Positions 25,482 to 34,680 of a DNA stretch of 64,000 nucleotides are shown in pieces. Positions within the stretch are counted from its first letter, which is position 1. Each line of letters opens with the position of its first letter. This DNA comes from Rhizobiaceae bacterium (GTDB lineage Bacteria > Pseudomonadota > Alphaproteobacteria > Rhizobiales > Rhizobiaceae), in contig JAHBYZ010000002.1 in NCBI GenBank assembly GCA_019635695.1, positions 124,001 to 188,000 on the forward strand, written 5' to 3'. The notes under the pieces are model-generated. The model had not been told where the DNA came from. It was given only the letters and a program-made list of their open reading frames with translations, and did not search any database. The translations under genes were made by a program, and so were the position numbers.

Positions 25482-25496
25482 GTGCGTTATTTGCAC
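25482..25496. promoter_or_regulatory. GTGC-N7-GCAC palindrome (motif B, copy 5)
   Basis: GTGCGTTATTTGCAC has the conserved arms but an AT-rich centre. It is 48 bp before the flavoprotein ATG and just downstream of the proposed promoter, which would suit a repressor site. Confidence 0.4.
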
Positions 25497-25543
25497 ACTC
25501 GTTCGCTTGCCCGCCGGAGGAGGTCCGCGGGCGGAGGAGCCCG

Positions 25544-27202
25544 ATGCAGGACACGCAGCGCGTTCGTTCGCCGGCTGCGGCGACCGACCAGCCACGATGG
25601 GATGACCGGGCCGACGTGGTCGTTCTCGGCTCCGGCGCCGCCGGCCTGACGGCGGCGCTGGCGGCCGCCGCTGCAGGCGCGTCGGTGCGCCTTTACGAAA
25701 AATCGTCGACGGTAGGCGGCACGAGCGCCGTGTCCGGCGGCGTGGTGTGGGTTCCCGCGCATGACCGCCTGCCCGGTGCCTCGCTGTCGCCCGAGGACGC
25801 GCTCGCCTATCTGCGCGCGCAATCGCTCGGCGCGATGGATGAGCGCGCGGTGGAGAATTTCGTGCGGACGGCGCCGCTGATGCTCGATTTCGTCGAGGCC
25901 CACAGCGACGTGGCATTCGAGGTCGCGGTCGGCTTTCCCGATTACAAGCCGGAGCTGCCGGGCGGCAAGCCGGGCGGCGGCCGTTCGCTCGGCCCGGCTC
26001 CGTACGACCTTGCCCGTCTTGGCGACTGGGCTGCCCGCATCACCCGCTTCCCCGAGGACTTCAGCAATGTCGGCTTCGATGCCGAGACGCGCGCGCGCCT
26101 GCACGCTTCGATCGATGCTGGAGGCGACGTCTGCGTCGCCGGCACGGCGCTGGTCGCGGGCCTTCTCAGGGGGCTGCTCGATGCCGGCGTGACGCCGACG
26201 ACCGGCCAACGCGCGGTCGAGCTCGTTGCCGGGCCGGGCGGCGTCGAGGGTGTCGTTGTCGAGGGCACGGACGGCGCGCGGCGCATCGGTGCACGCAAGG
26301 GCGTGGTCATCGCAACCGGCGGCTTCGAGTGGGACGCGAGGCTGGTCGCCGACTTTCTGCGCGGCCCCATGCGCGGTCCGGTCTCGCCGCCCAACAACAC
26401 CGGCGACGGCCTGCGCATGGCGATGGCCATGGGCGCCGCGCTCGGCAACATGGGCGAGGCCTGGTGGGTGCCGGTGATCCAGATCCCCGGCGACACGATC
26501 GGCGGCAGACAGCGCAGCCGCAGCGTGCGGCTCGAGCGGACCCGCCCGCGCAGCATCATCGTCAATCGGGCGGGACGCCGGTTCGTCAACGAGGCCTGCG
26601 AATACAATTCGATGGCGGGCGCCTTTCACTATCTCGACCCGCGCCACGGCTACGCCAACGATCCGGCCTGGATCGTTTTCGACGGCGAGCACCTGCGTCG
26701 TTACGGCTTCCTCGGCGTTTCACCTGGCGGCGAGGTGCCCGACTGGTTCGCGCGCGGCACGACGCTGGCCGACCTGGCGGCCGCGACGGGCATCGACCCG
26801 GCCGGACTGGACGCAACGGTTGCCGCCTGGAACCGCGCCGTCGGCGAAGGGCGCGACGCCGATTTCGGGCGCGGCGACAGTGCCTATGACGGCTGGTGGG
26901 GCGACATGGCGGCGCCGACGCCGGCCAGGCGGACCCTGGGCGAGCTCGACACTGCGCCCTTCTACGCCGTGCCGCTGACGGTCGGCGCGATGGGCACAAA
27001 AGGTGGGCCGCGCATCGACCTCGACGGGCGCGTCCTCCATGTCGGCGGCCACGTGATCCCCGGTCTCTACGCGGCAGGCAACGCGATGGCCGGCATCACC
27101 GGCAAGGCCTATGGCGGCGCCGGCGGCACGATCGGGCCGGCCATGACCATCGGTTTTCGCGCCGGTCACCATGCCGCGACAGGGGAGAGCCTCGCATGGT
27201 AG
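25544..27202 (+). CDS. FAD-dependent dehydrogenase, 3-ketosteroid-Delta1-dehydrogenase/fumarate reductase family
   Basis: A 552-residue flavoprotein. The FAD-binding motif is VVVLGSGAAGLTAALAAAAAG, followed by GGTSAVSGGVVWVP. The C terminus has GLYAAGNAMAGITGKAYGGAGGTIGPAMTIGF, close to the ketosteroid dehydrogenase active-site segment that supplies a tyrosine and a glycine amide (here AYGGAGG). Such enzymes introduce a double bond next to a ring ketone. ATG 25544 follows GGAGGAG (25533-25539). It overlaps a second enzyme of the same family by 7 bp. Homologous desaturases convert 4-oxocyclohexanecarboxylate to an aromatic phenol, a role I consider here. Confidence 0.88.
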   Translation: MQDTQRVRSPAAATDQPRWDDRADVVVLGSGAAGLTAALAAAAAGASVRLYEKSSTVGGTSAVSGGVVWVPAHDRLPGASLSPEDALAYLRAQSLGAMDERAVENFVRTAPLMLDFVEAHSDVAFEVAVGFPDYKPELPGGKPGGGRSLGPAPYDLARLGDWAARITRFPEDFSNVGFDAETRARLHASIDAGGDVCVAGTALVAGLLRGLLDAGVTPTTGQRAVELVAGPGGVEGVVVEGTDGARRIGARKGVVIATGGFEWDARLVADFLRGPMRGPVSPPNNTGDGLRMAMAMGAALGNMGEAWWVPVIQIPGDTIGGRQRSRSVRLERTRPRSIIVNRAGRRFVNEACEYNSMAGAFHYLDPRHGYANDPAWIVFDGEHLRRYGFLGVSPGGEVPDWFARGTTLADLAAATGIDPAGLDATVAAWNRAVGEGRDADFGRGDSAYDGWWGDMAAPTPARRTLGELDTAPFYAVPLTVGAMGTKGGPRIDLDGRVLHVGGHVIPGLYAAGNAMAGITGKAYGGAGGTIGPAMTIGFRAGHHAATGESLAW

Positions 27203-28968
27203 GCGCGAGCATATCCGCCGCTGGCGGCTACAGGCACGCCACGGACGGCCAGTCGCTGGAAGCCGAATACGACCTGATCGTGCTCGGGGCCGGCGCCGGC
27301 GGGATGGCCGCCGCGATCACGGCGCAATCGCGCGGGCTGAAGGTGGCGATCTTCGAGAAGACGTCGCTGATCGGCGGAACCGGCGCGGTGTCGGGCGGCG
27401 CGTGCTGGGTGCCGGCCAACCATTCGCAGGCTGCGCAGGGCATCGAGGACAGCATCGAGCGTGCCTCGATCTACCTGGACAACGTCGTGCCGACGAAGAC
27501 GGGCCGCGACTTGCGGCAGGTCTACCTTCGTCGCGCGCCGGAAGCGGTGAAATATCTCGAAGACGTCGCCGATCTCGTCATGCCGGCGCGGCCCTTCACC
27601 CCGGACTACCACTCCGACACCGAGGGCGCGCAGAACCAGGGCCGCGTCATGGTGACGAAGAATTTTGACGGCAGCCTGCTTGGCGAGCGCTTCAACGATC
27701 TGCGCGGGCCGCTGCCGGAGAACTGCCTGTTCGGCAAGGCGATGGTCGACGGGCCCGACCTGATGCATCTCCTCAATTCGCGCCGTTCGCTGCGCTCCGC
27801 CTGGCACGCGGTCAAATTCATGGCGGCCTATGCGCTGGATCGCCTGCGCCACCCGAACTACCGGCGCGGATCGCGGCTCACCACCGGCAACGCCATGGTG
27901 GCGCGCATGTATCGCGCCATCCTCGACCGTCGCATCCCGGTCTTCCTCGACGCCGGCGCGACTGCGCTGCGGGTCGACGGTGACCGGGTCTGCGGTATCG
28001 AGCTTCCCGGCGGGATCAGGGTCGACGCCCGCTGGGGCGTCGTGCTCGCGACCGGCGGCTTCCCGGGCGGCCTGAAAATGCGCGCCGCGCTTCTGCCCGG
28101 CGAGGCAGGGCGGGGCGTCTACACGGCGGCGCCGCGCGACAACACCGGCGACGGGATCGCGCTCGGGCAGACCGCGGGCGCTGCCATGGACGACAGCAAC
28201 ATGCAGGGTGCGTTCTGGTGCCCCGTTTCGACCGGCACGCGCACCGACGGCTCCATCGCGCACTTCCCCCATTTGCTTGCCGACCGGCCGAAACCGGGCC
28301 TGATAGCGATAGACCGCCACGGCCGCCGGTTCACCAACGAGTCGGAGCCCTATCACAGCTTCGTGCAGGCGATGCTGGCCGGCGACCATCTGCCCGTCCA
28401 CCTCATCTGCGACCACGGCTTCATCCGCCGCTATCCGTTCGGAATCACCCGGCCGGCGCCGTTCCCGCTCCGGCATCACCTGCGCAGCGGCTACCTGATC
28501 TCCGGCAGGACGATCGAGGATCTGGCGCGCGCGCTGTCCGTCGACCCGCAGGCGCTGCGGGCCACCGTCGATCGTTTCAACGAGGATGCCCGCGCCGGCG
28601 TGGACCGCGAATTCGGCCGCGGCTCGACGATCTACCAGCGCAACCTCGGCGACGCGCGGGTGAAGCCGAACCCGTCGCTCGGCCCGATCCGCAAGGGGCC
28701 GTTCTACGCCATCAAGGTCGATCCGGGCGACATCGGCACGATCCACGGCCTCGCCGCCGACGAACACAGCCGCGCGCTCGACGCCGACGGCCATGTCGTG
28801 CCGGGCCTCTACGCCTGCGGCAACGACCGCGCCTCGGTGATGGGCGGCGCCTATCCCGCCGGGGGAATCACGCTCGGGCCGGTGCTGACATTCGCATATC
28901 TGGCCGCAATGCATGCCGCCGACAGCGCCCAGATGGCGCCGGCGGAAAAGCGCCAGCCGCCAGCGTGA
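27196..28968 (+). CDS. FAD-dependent dehydrogenase, second ketosteroid-dehydrogenase-like flavoprotein
   Basis: A 590-residue flavoprotein of the same superfamily as the preceding gene. It has LIVLGAGAGGMAAAITAQSRG, GGTGAVSGGACWVP, a distinct middle insertion (residues about 100-230), NTGDGIALGQTAGAAM, RRFTNESEPYHSF and the C-terminal GLYACGNDRASVMGGAYPAGGITLGPVLTFAYLAA. The tyrosine in GGAYPAGG matches the position of the ketosteroid enzyme tyrosine. Its start lies inside the end of the preceding gene, so the two are co-translated and may act in sequence on one ring. Confidence 0.88.
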   Translation: MVGASISAAGGYRHATDGQSLEAEYDLIVLGAGAGGMAAAITAQSRGLKVAIFEKTSLIGGTGAVSGGACWVPANHSQAAQGIEDSIERASIYLDNVVPTKTGRDLRQVYLRRAPEAVKYLEDVADLVMPARPFTPDYHSDTEGAQNQGRVMVTKNFDGSLLGERFNDLRGPLPENCLFGKAMVDGPDLMHLLNSRRSLRSAWHAVKFMAAYALDRLRHPNYRRGSRLTTGNAMVARMYRAILDRRIPVFLDAGATALRVDGDRVCGIELPGGIRVDARWGVVLATGGFPGGLKMRAALLPGEAGRGVYTAAPRDNTGDGIALGQTAGAAMDDSNMQGAFWCPVSTGTRTDGSIAHFPHLLADRPKPGLIAIDRHGRRFTNESEPYHSFVQAMLAGDHLPVHLICDHGFIRRYPFGITRPAPFPLRHHLRSGYLISGRTIEDLARALSVDPQALRATVDRFNEDARAGVDREFGRGSTIYQRNLGDARVKPNPSLGPIRKGPFYAIKVDPGDIGTIHGLAADEHSRALDADGHVVPGLYACGNDRASVMGGAYPAGGITLGPVLTFAYLAAMHAADSAQMAPAEKRQPPA

Positions 28969-29030
28969 ATGGCGGCAACGAAGGCCCGCCAGCCGGGCAG
29001 GACCAGCCAGTCAAGGGAGGATAGCAGGTC

Positions 29031-30284
29031 ATGGTTTCAAGACGTACGATACTTAAGACAGCCGCCGTCGGCGTCGGCGCGGCGACGCTGAACTATTATG
29101 GGCGCTACGCTGTGGCGCAGACCAACGACCCGATCCGCATCGGCGTGATGACGCCGCTGAGCGGCCCGGCCGAGACCTCGGGCCTCGCGGTCAAGGCGGG
29201 CGCCGAGATTGCGGTGGCGCAGATCAACAAGGCCGGCGGCATCAAGGGCCGTCCGCTGGCGCTGGAGTTCCGCGACGACAAGGCCAATGTCGCGCAGGCC
29301 ACCGCCGCCGCGCGCGAGCTGCTGGGTATGGGCATCAACCTGTTGACCGGCAGCAATTCCAGCGGCGTCGTCGCCGCGCTCGGGCCGGTGATGCAGCAGG
29401 AGAACGGGGTGCTCATCAGCACGCTCGCCTCGGCGGCCAGCATCAACCATGAGAACTACAACCCCAACGTCTTCCGCGCCGGCGAGACGCCGTACGCCCG
29501 CATGCGCGGCCTGGCCCAGATCGCGGCGCAGAAGCACAAGGATCTGCGCAGCTGGAGCGGCATCATCCCCGACACCGACTTCGGCCGCTCCAGCTGGGCG
29601 GTGTTCTCGTCGGCCCTGAAGGAGTTCATTCCGGCTGCCGGCGGCGCCGCACCGGAAATCCTCGACCCGGTCGTCGTCCCGCTGTTCTCACCCGACTACA
29701 AGAACTTCATCACCGCCCTGATGCGCGTGCCCTTTGAGGGCCTGTTCCAGGCCACCTACGGCGCCGACTCGATCACGCTGTTCAACCAGGCGCGTCCTTA
29801 CGGCCTCGTGCAGAAGGCCAAGGCGATCTTCGACAGCGGCAACGAGTTTGTTGTCGCCAAGGCGATGAAGAACCAGACGCCGGCCTGGTGGGGTTCGATC
29901 TTCTGGTACCACGACAACCACAAGGACAATCCGATCGCCCAGGCGCTCTACAACGACTTCGACGCCATCTCCGACAACATGCCGCCGGAGGGCTACGTCG
30001 CCGAGGCGCACGCCGACATCTACGCCTACGCCAAGGCCGTCGAGAAGGCGGGCTCCACCGAGACGCCCGCGGTCGTTGCCGCGCTCAAGGGGCTCGAATG
30101 GCAGACCGCCACCGGGCGCCGCTTCATGCGTCCGGAAGACAACCAGGCGATCAAGGACATCGAGGCCGTCTATGTCGAGCCGGCCGACAATGCCGCCGGC
30201 TGGCGCGTCGCCGATGCCGCCAAGGTTGCCGGCGATTCGATGATCGAACCGCCGACGCCGGGCCAGAAGCTCGAGATGAAGTGA
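29031..30284 (+). CDS. Branched-chain-type ABC transporter substrate-binding protein
   Basis: A 417-residue periplasmic binding protein of the LivK family. The leader MVSRRTILKTAAVGVGAATLNYYGRYAVAQ carries the Tat consensus SRRTILK. The mature protein starts NDPIRIGVMTPLSGPAETSGLAVKAG and has NKAGGIKGRPLALEFRDDKAN and GSNSSGVVAALGPVMQQ. AGGGAGG lies just before the start. The matching permease and ATPase genes are at 32816-36144, separated by two enzyme genes. In aromatic clusters such systems import aromatic or alicyclic acids, which is the likely role. Confidence 0.92.
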   Translation: MVSRRTILKTAAVGVGAATLNYYGRYAVAQTNDPIRIGVMTPLSGPAETSGLAVKAGAEIAVAQINKAGGIKGRPLALEFRDDKANVAQATAAARELLGMGINLLTGSNSSGVVAALGPVMQQENGVLISTLASAASINHENYNPNVFRAGETPYARMRGLAQIAAQKHKDLRSWSGIIPDTDFGRSSWAVFSSALKEFIPAAGGAAPEILDPVVVPLFSPDYKNFITALMRVPFEGLFQATYGADSITLFNQARPYGLVQKAKAIFDSGNEFVVAKAMKNQTPAWWGSIFWYHDNHKDNPIAQALYNDFDAISDNMPPEGYVAEAHADIYAYAKAVEKAGSTETPAVVAALKGLEWQTATGRRFMRPEDNQAIKDIEAVYVEPADNAAGWRVADAAKVAGDSMIEPPTPGQKLEMK

Positions 30285-30294
30285 ATCGACCGGT

Positions 30295-30320
30295 GTGAGC
30301 CGCCGGCAGCGGCGGCTCAC
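30295..30320 (+). terminator. Hairpin after the binding-protein gene
   Basis: GTGAGCCGCC (30295-30304) pairs with GGCGGCTCAC (30311-30320) around a 6-base loop, followed by ATTTCCC. With little T-tract it is more likely a partial terminator or message-stabilising stem between the binding protein and the mhpA-led genes. Confidence 0.55.
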
Positions 30321-30383
30321 ATTTCCCGGACTTCCGCCTTTCAGAGTTGCATAGGCCCCTTCGCGGGCGAGATTTCCAAGAAG

Positions 30384-32039
30384 ATGCCTGAGACGAGCCT
30401 GCCTGAATACGACCTCGCCATTATCGGCGCCGGCCCCGTGGGGTTGACGCTCGCAAGCTTCGTCGGTCAGGCGGGTCTGCGTGTGCTCGTGGTCGAGCAA
30501 CTGCCCGCGCTCATCGACTATCCGCGCGGTGTCGGCATGGACGACGAGTGCCTGCGCACCTTTCAGGCGATCGGACTCGCCGACGCGGTGTCGCGCCACA
30601 CGACGCCGCATCAATGGATGGAGTTCCGCACCGCGCGCGGCAAGACGCTGGCGCTGATCAAGCCGCAGACCACTGTATTCGGCTGGCCACGGCGCAACGC
30701 ATTCATCCAGCCTCTGGTCGACAAGGTCCTGTTCGAAGGGCTGGCGCGCTATCCGAATGTCGAGATCGCTTTCTCCACCGAACTGAAGTCGCTGGTGCAG
30801 GACGGCGGCGGCGTCACGCTTCATGTCGCCGGTGGCGGGGGAGCCGAACGCGCGATCCACTGCCGCTATCTCGTCGGCTGCGACGGCGGCCGCAGCCTCG
30901 TGCGCAAGTCGGTCGACATTCCGTTCGAGGGCCAGACCGAGGCGACGCGCTGGATCGTGGTCGACCTCGAGGACGATCCGGTCGGCGTCCCCAACACGAT
31001 TCTCTACTGCGACCCCGCGCGACCCTTTGTCAGCATCGCGTTGCCGCATGCTGTGCGGCGGCTCGAATTCATGGTCATGGCGGGCGAGACTGAAGAGACG
31101 CTGACCAGCGAAACCGGGCTTCGCGGGCTGCTCGGTCGCATCATGCCGCATCCGGAGAAGGCGCGCGTGATCCGCAGCCGCGTCTACACGCATCATTCGC
31201 GCATCGCCGACACATTCCGGTCCGGCAAGGTGCTGATAGCGGGCGACGCCGCGCACCTGATGCCCGTCTGGCAGGGGCAGGGGTACAACAGCGGCATCCG
31301 CGACGCCAACAATCTTGCCTGGAAGCTCATCGAGGTGCTGCAGGGGCGCAGCGACGAACGCCTGCTCGACAGCTACACGGCCGAGCGGCGCGCGCACGCG
31401 GGTGCGATGATCCGCCTCTCGACGACCGCCGGCCGCATCTTCTCGCCGACCAATCGTGTCATGGCGGTTCTGCGCGACGTTCTGTTCTCGGCGATGAAAT
31501 ACGTCCCGCCGGTGCGCGACTACATCGTGCAGATGCGCTTCAAGCCGATGCCGACTTACGAACAGGGTGTCGTCGTGCACGGCGCGGACGGCGACCACGT
31601 CGTCGGCAGGATGTTTCCGCAGCCGGCGGTTCGGCGGGCGGACGGTAGCACCGCGCTGCTCGACGACGTCATCGGCAACCGCTTCGCGATCCTGTCATGG
31701 GCGGTGGACCCGGGGATCTACATGGGCGAAGCCGCGTCTGAGGCCTGGCGACGGCTGGGAGGCCGCACCATCATCGTGCGGCCGCCGACCGAAAGCGCCG
31801 CCGTGGCGGATGCCGACGGGCACGAAACGGTCTGCGATCACACGCTGGCGCTGAAGGACTGGTTCGCAAACGGCCGCGTCTCGACCGTTGTGATCCGGCC
31901 GGATCGTTTCATTGCGGCCGCGGGCGGCCCCCAGCAGATCGACGGGATGATCGGCGGGCTCGGCGACGTGCTTTTTGCAACGCCCGATGCCGCATCCGCC
32001 GGGCGTCCGAAACGTGCGGCCAGGGGAGGCGGGCGATGA
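30384..32039 (+). CDS. mhpA: 3-(3-hydroxyphenyl)propionate hydroxylase-like FAD monooxygenase
   Basis: A 551-residue class A flavoprotein hydroxylase, collinear with E. coli MhpA (554). The FAD motif GAGPVG is at residues 15-20, with LIDYPRGVGMDDECLRTFQAIGL and FGWPRRNAFIQPLVDKVLFEGLARYPNV as in MhpA. The second FAD motif GDAAHLMPVWQGQGYNSGIRDANNLAWKL starts at residue 287. The C-terminal thioredoxin-like domain ends MRPDR-like with IRPDRFIAA. It would ortho-hydroxylate a 3-hydroxyphenyl alkanoate to the catechol cleaved by the mhpB product. Confidence 0.9.
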   Translation: MPETSLPEYDLAIIGAGPVGLTLASFVGQAGLRVLVVEQLPALIDYPRGVGMDDECLRTFQAIGLADAVSRHTTPHQWMEFRTARGKTLALIKPQTTVFGWPRRNAFIQPLVDKVLFEGLARYPNVEIAFSTELKSLVQDGGGVTLHVAGGGGAERAIHCRYLVGCDGGRSLVRKSVDIPFEGQTEATRWIVVDLEDDPVGVPNTILYCDPARPFVSIALPHAVRRLEFMVMAGETEETLTSETGLRGLLGRIMPHPEKARVIRSRVYTHHSRIADTFRSGKVLIAGDAAHLMPVWQGQGYNSGIRDANNLAWKLIEVLQGRSDERLLDSYTAERRAHAGAMIRLSTTAGRIFSPTNRVMAVLRDVLFSAMKYVPPVRDYIVQMRFKPMPTYEQGVVVHGADGDHVVGRMFPQPAVRRADGSTALLDDVIGNRFAILSWAVDPGIYMGEAASEAWRRLGGRTIIVRPPTESAAVADADGHETVCDHTLALKDWFANGRVSTVVIRPDRFIAAAGGPQQIDGMIGGLGDVLFATPDAASAGRPKRAARGGGR

Positions 32040-32773
32040 GCGCAGGCGAGCTTCAGGGCAAGGTCGTCCTCATCACAGGCGCGGCGCGGGGGCAGGGCGC
32101 GGCGGAAGCACGCCTGTTCCACGCGGAAGGTGCAGCGGTGCTGCTGGGCGACATTCGCGACGAGGTGGGAGAGGCGCTGGCGCGCGAACTCGGCGGCGCC
32201 AGCCGCTACGTGCGTCTCGACGTTACCAGCGAGGACGACTGGACGCGGGCGATCGCCACGGCCGAGGCGATGGGCGGGCTCCACGGCCTGCTTAACAACG
32301 CCGGCGTCTACCGGCCCGGCACCATCGCCGAGACAGACGCCGCGCTCTGGCAGCAGCATGTCGGCGTCAACCAGTTCGGCTGCTATCTGGGCATGCGCGC
32401 GGCGGCCCCCGCGATCGAGCGCTCCGGCGGCGGCGCCATCGTCAACATCTCGTCCGTCGCCGGTCAGCGCGGCTCCGACAATGCCTTCGCCTATTGCGCC
32501 ACGAAATGGGCGCTGCGCGGCATGTCGCGTGCCGCCGCCCGCGAGCTCGCGCCGCGCGGCATCCGCGTCAACTGCATCTTCCCCGGCATCATCGATACCG
32601 AAATGCTGGACCCCTGGACCGAAGCCGACCACCGCACGCGCGTCGCCGCCGTGCCGATGAAACGCAAGGGCTCAGCGAACGAGATCGCCGAGGTGGCGCT
32701 TTTCCTGCTTTCGCAGCGTAGCTCGTACATGACCGGCGCCGAGATCGCGGTCGACGGAGGGCTGTCGGCATGA
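32036..32773 (+). CDS. Short-chain dehydrogenase/reductase (3-alpha/20-beta-hydroxysteroid or cyclohexanol dehydrogenase type)
   Basis: A 245-residue classical SDR. It has the cofactor motif TGAARGQG, LLGDIRDEVG with an Asp suggesting NAD(H), NNAGVYRPG, the catalytic Ser in NISSVAG and the YCATK tyrosine-lysine pair. It overlaps mhpA by 4 bp. An alcohol-to-ketone step on a ring would set up the substrate for the ketosteroid-dehydrogenase-like flavoproteins; this is inference from context. Confidence 0.9.
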   Translation: MSAGELQGKVVLITGAARGQGAAEARLFHAEGAAVLLGDIRDEVGEALARELGGASRYVRLDVTSEDDWTRAIATAEAMGGLHGLLNNAGVYRPGTIAETDAALWQQHVGVNQFGCYLGMRAAAPAIERSGGGAIVNISSVAGQRGSDNAFAYCATKWALRGMSRAAARELAPRGIRVNCIFPGIIDTEMLDPWTEADHRTRVAAVPMKRKGSANEIAEVALFLLSQRSSYMTGAEIAVDGGLSA

Positions 32774-32815
32774 CGGCCGTGCGCGCGGCCACAATGTCAC
32801 GGCCGGGAGACCCCA

Positions 32816-33703
32816 ATGGTCTTTGACATCCTCGCCGTCGTCGTCAATGCCCTGACCTGGGCGATGGCCACCTTTCTGGTGGCGGCTGGCCTCACCTTGA
32901 TGTTCGGCGTGCTGCACATCCTCAACTTCGCCCATGGCGGCTTCCTCATGCTGGGCGCCTACGTCGTCTTCGCCGTGGCCCGTTCGCTCGGCGGCGAACT
33001 GTCGTTTGCCGGCTATCTCGCCTTCAGCGTCGTCGCCGGTCTCGGCGTCGCGGTGCTTGGTCTGGTGGTCGACATCGTCGTGTTCCGACGCCTGCGCGGC
33101 GTCGACAACGCCTACGTGCTGATCGCCACCTACGCGCTGCTGCTGCTGGTCGAGGGCGTCGTCAAGCACATCTGGGGCGCCGGCAGCCATCTCGTCTCGC
33201 CGCCCGAAGTGCTGATCGGCGCGTTCTTCTTCGGGCCGATCGTCATCCCCTATTATTCGGTGTTCGTGATCGCGGCCGGCGTGGCGGTGCTGTTCGCGCT
33301 CGAGTGGTTCCTGCACCATTCGTCGCCCGGCAAGCTGGTGCAGGCGGTGGCTATCGACCCGTGGATGGCGACCCTGCTGTCGGTCAATGTCGAGCGCATC
33401 TACTCGATCACCATCGTCATCGGCTTCGGCCTGGCAGGTCTGGCCGGCGGTATCCTGGCCGCCAACCAGGGTCTCAATCCGCAGCTTGGCGGTATCTCCA
33501 TCATCCAGGCCTTCGGCGCCATCATCGTCGGCGGCATGGGCAGCGTGCGCGGAGCGTTCCTCGCCGCGATCCTCCTCGGCCTCGTCGATTCCTTCGGCAC
33601 GATGCTCGTTCCCGACTTTCCCGGCATCTTCTTCTACGTTGCGCTGGCCGCCATGCTGCTCGTCCGGCCGAAGGGCCTCATCGGCGCAGAGGTGACGCGA
33701 TGA
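32816..33703 (+). CDS. livH: Branched-chain-type ABC transporter permease LivH
   Basis: A 295-residue permease with about eight hydrophobic segments. The LivH signature is LTLMFGVLHILNFAHGGFLMLGAYV near the start. FGLAGLAGGILAANQGLNPQLGG and GAIIVGGMGSVRGAFLAAILLGLVDSFG follow near the end. It is 42 bp after the SDR gene, in the same direction, and overlaps livM by 4 bp. It pairs with the binding protein at 29031. Confidence 0.93.
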   Translation: MVFDILAVVVNALTWAMATFLVAAGLTLMFGVLHILNFAHGGFLMLGAYVVFAVARSLGGELSFAGYLAFSVVAGLGVAVLGLVVDIVVFRRLRGVDNAYVLIATYALLLLVEGVVKHIWGAGSHLVSPPEVLIGAFFFGPIVIPYYSVFVIAAGVAVLFALEWFLHHSSPGKLVQAVAIDPWMATLLSVNVERIYSITIVIGFGLAGLAGGILAANQGLNPQLGGISIIQAFGAIIVGGMGSVRGAFLAAILLGLVDSFGTMLVPDFPGIFFYVALAAMLLVRPKGLIGAEVTR

Positions 33704-34680
33704 CCAGGCTCTCGCAGGTCGGCTTGCCGCAGTTTCTCGCCATACTTGCGCTGCTTGCCGGCGCGGCGGTGGCGCTGCCCGGCATCGCCAATCCCGGCAT
33801 CGTCTTTCTCGCCGGTCTGGCGGTGATCGAGATCGTCATCGCGCTCGCCTTCAACTTCTTGTTCTCCACCGTCGGCATACTGAGCTTCGGCCAGGCGGCG
33901 TTCATCCTTGTCGGCGCGTATGGCGGCGCCGCCGCCATCAAGTTCGCGGGACTGAGCCTGCTGCCGGCCCTGCTGGTCGCCGGGCTGGTCGCCGGGTTGC
34001 TGGCGCTCGCCATCGGGGTCGTCGCGCTGCGCCGTGTCGAAGGCGTCTATTTCGCGGTGCTGACGCTGGCCTTCGCCTCGCTCGCCTACCTCACGGTGGG
34101 CAAGGTCGCCGTGCTCGGCCGCGAAGACGGGCTGACCGGCATCACCCGGCCTGCGGTCGATCTCGGCATCGTCGAAATCCCTGTCGTGGCGACCACCAGT
34201 TTCTACTATTTCATCGTCGCGGTCGGTGTCGTGCTCACGGCGGTGATGTGGTTCGCCACCAACAGCCAGTTCGGCCGCGTGCTGCGGGCGATACGGCAGG
34301 ACCAGGAGCGCGCGGGCTTCCTCGGCGTCAATGTGCAGGGATACCGGCTCGCCGCCTTCGTGCTGGCCGGCGCGGTCACCGGCATCGCCGGCGCGCTGCT
34401 CGGACCGTGGACGCAGATCGTCACGCCGGACCTTGGCCACTGGATCCAGTCGACCAAACCGATCCTGCAGGCGATGCTGGGCGGTGCGGGCTTCTTCTGG
34501 GGGCCGGTGGTCGGCGCCATTCTGTTCGCCGTCCTGACCTATGCTACGCGCACGCTGGTCGGCATCACCGAGATCGTCACCGGCGGTCTGCTGCTCGCCA
34601 TCGTGCTGGCCATACCCGGCGGCCTGCTCGGCCTGACCGGCAGCCTGCTGCGCATGATCCGCAGGGAGCGTTCGCGATGA
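33700..34680 (+). CDS. livM: Branched-chain-type ABC transporter permease LivM
   Basis: A 326-residue permease. Family blocks include ALAFNFLFSTVGILSFGQAAFILVGAYGGA, VEGVYFAVLTLAFASLAYLTV, EDGLTGITRP and the EAA-like loop SQFGRVLRAIRQDQERAGFLGVNVQGYRLAAFVLAG. About eight to nine spans are visible. ATG 33700 overlaps the livH stop, and its own stop overlaps livG (ATGA), so the three are translated as a unit. Confidence 0.93.
   Translation: MTRLSQVGLPQFLAILALLAGAAVALPGIANPGIVFLAGLAVIEIVIALAFNFLFSTVGILSFGQAAFILVGAYGGAAAIKFAGLSLLPALLVAGLVAGLLALAIGVVALRRVEGVYFAVLTLAFASLAYLTVGKVAVLGREDGLTGITRPAVDLGIVEIPVVATTSFYYFIVAVGVVLTAVMWFATNSQFGRVLRAIRQDQERAGFLGVNVQGYRLAAFVLAGAVTGIAGALLGPWTQIVTPDLGHWIQSTKPILQAMLGGAGFFWGPVVGAILFAVLTYATRTLVGITEIVTGGLLLAIVLAIPGGLLGLTGSLLRMIRRERSR

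Noticed and set aside
29688-31598. A 636-codon open frame on the minus strand across the binding protein and mhpA genes
   Set aside because: It spans two well-supported genes in the opposite direction and has low-complexity composition without motifs.
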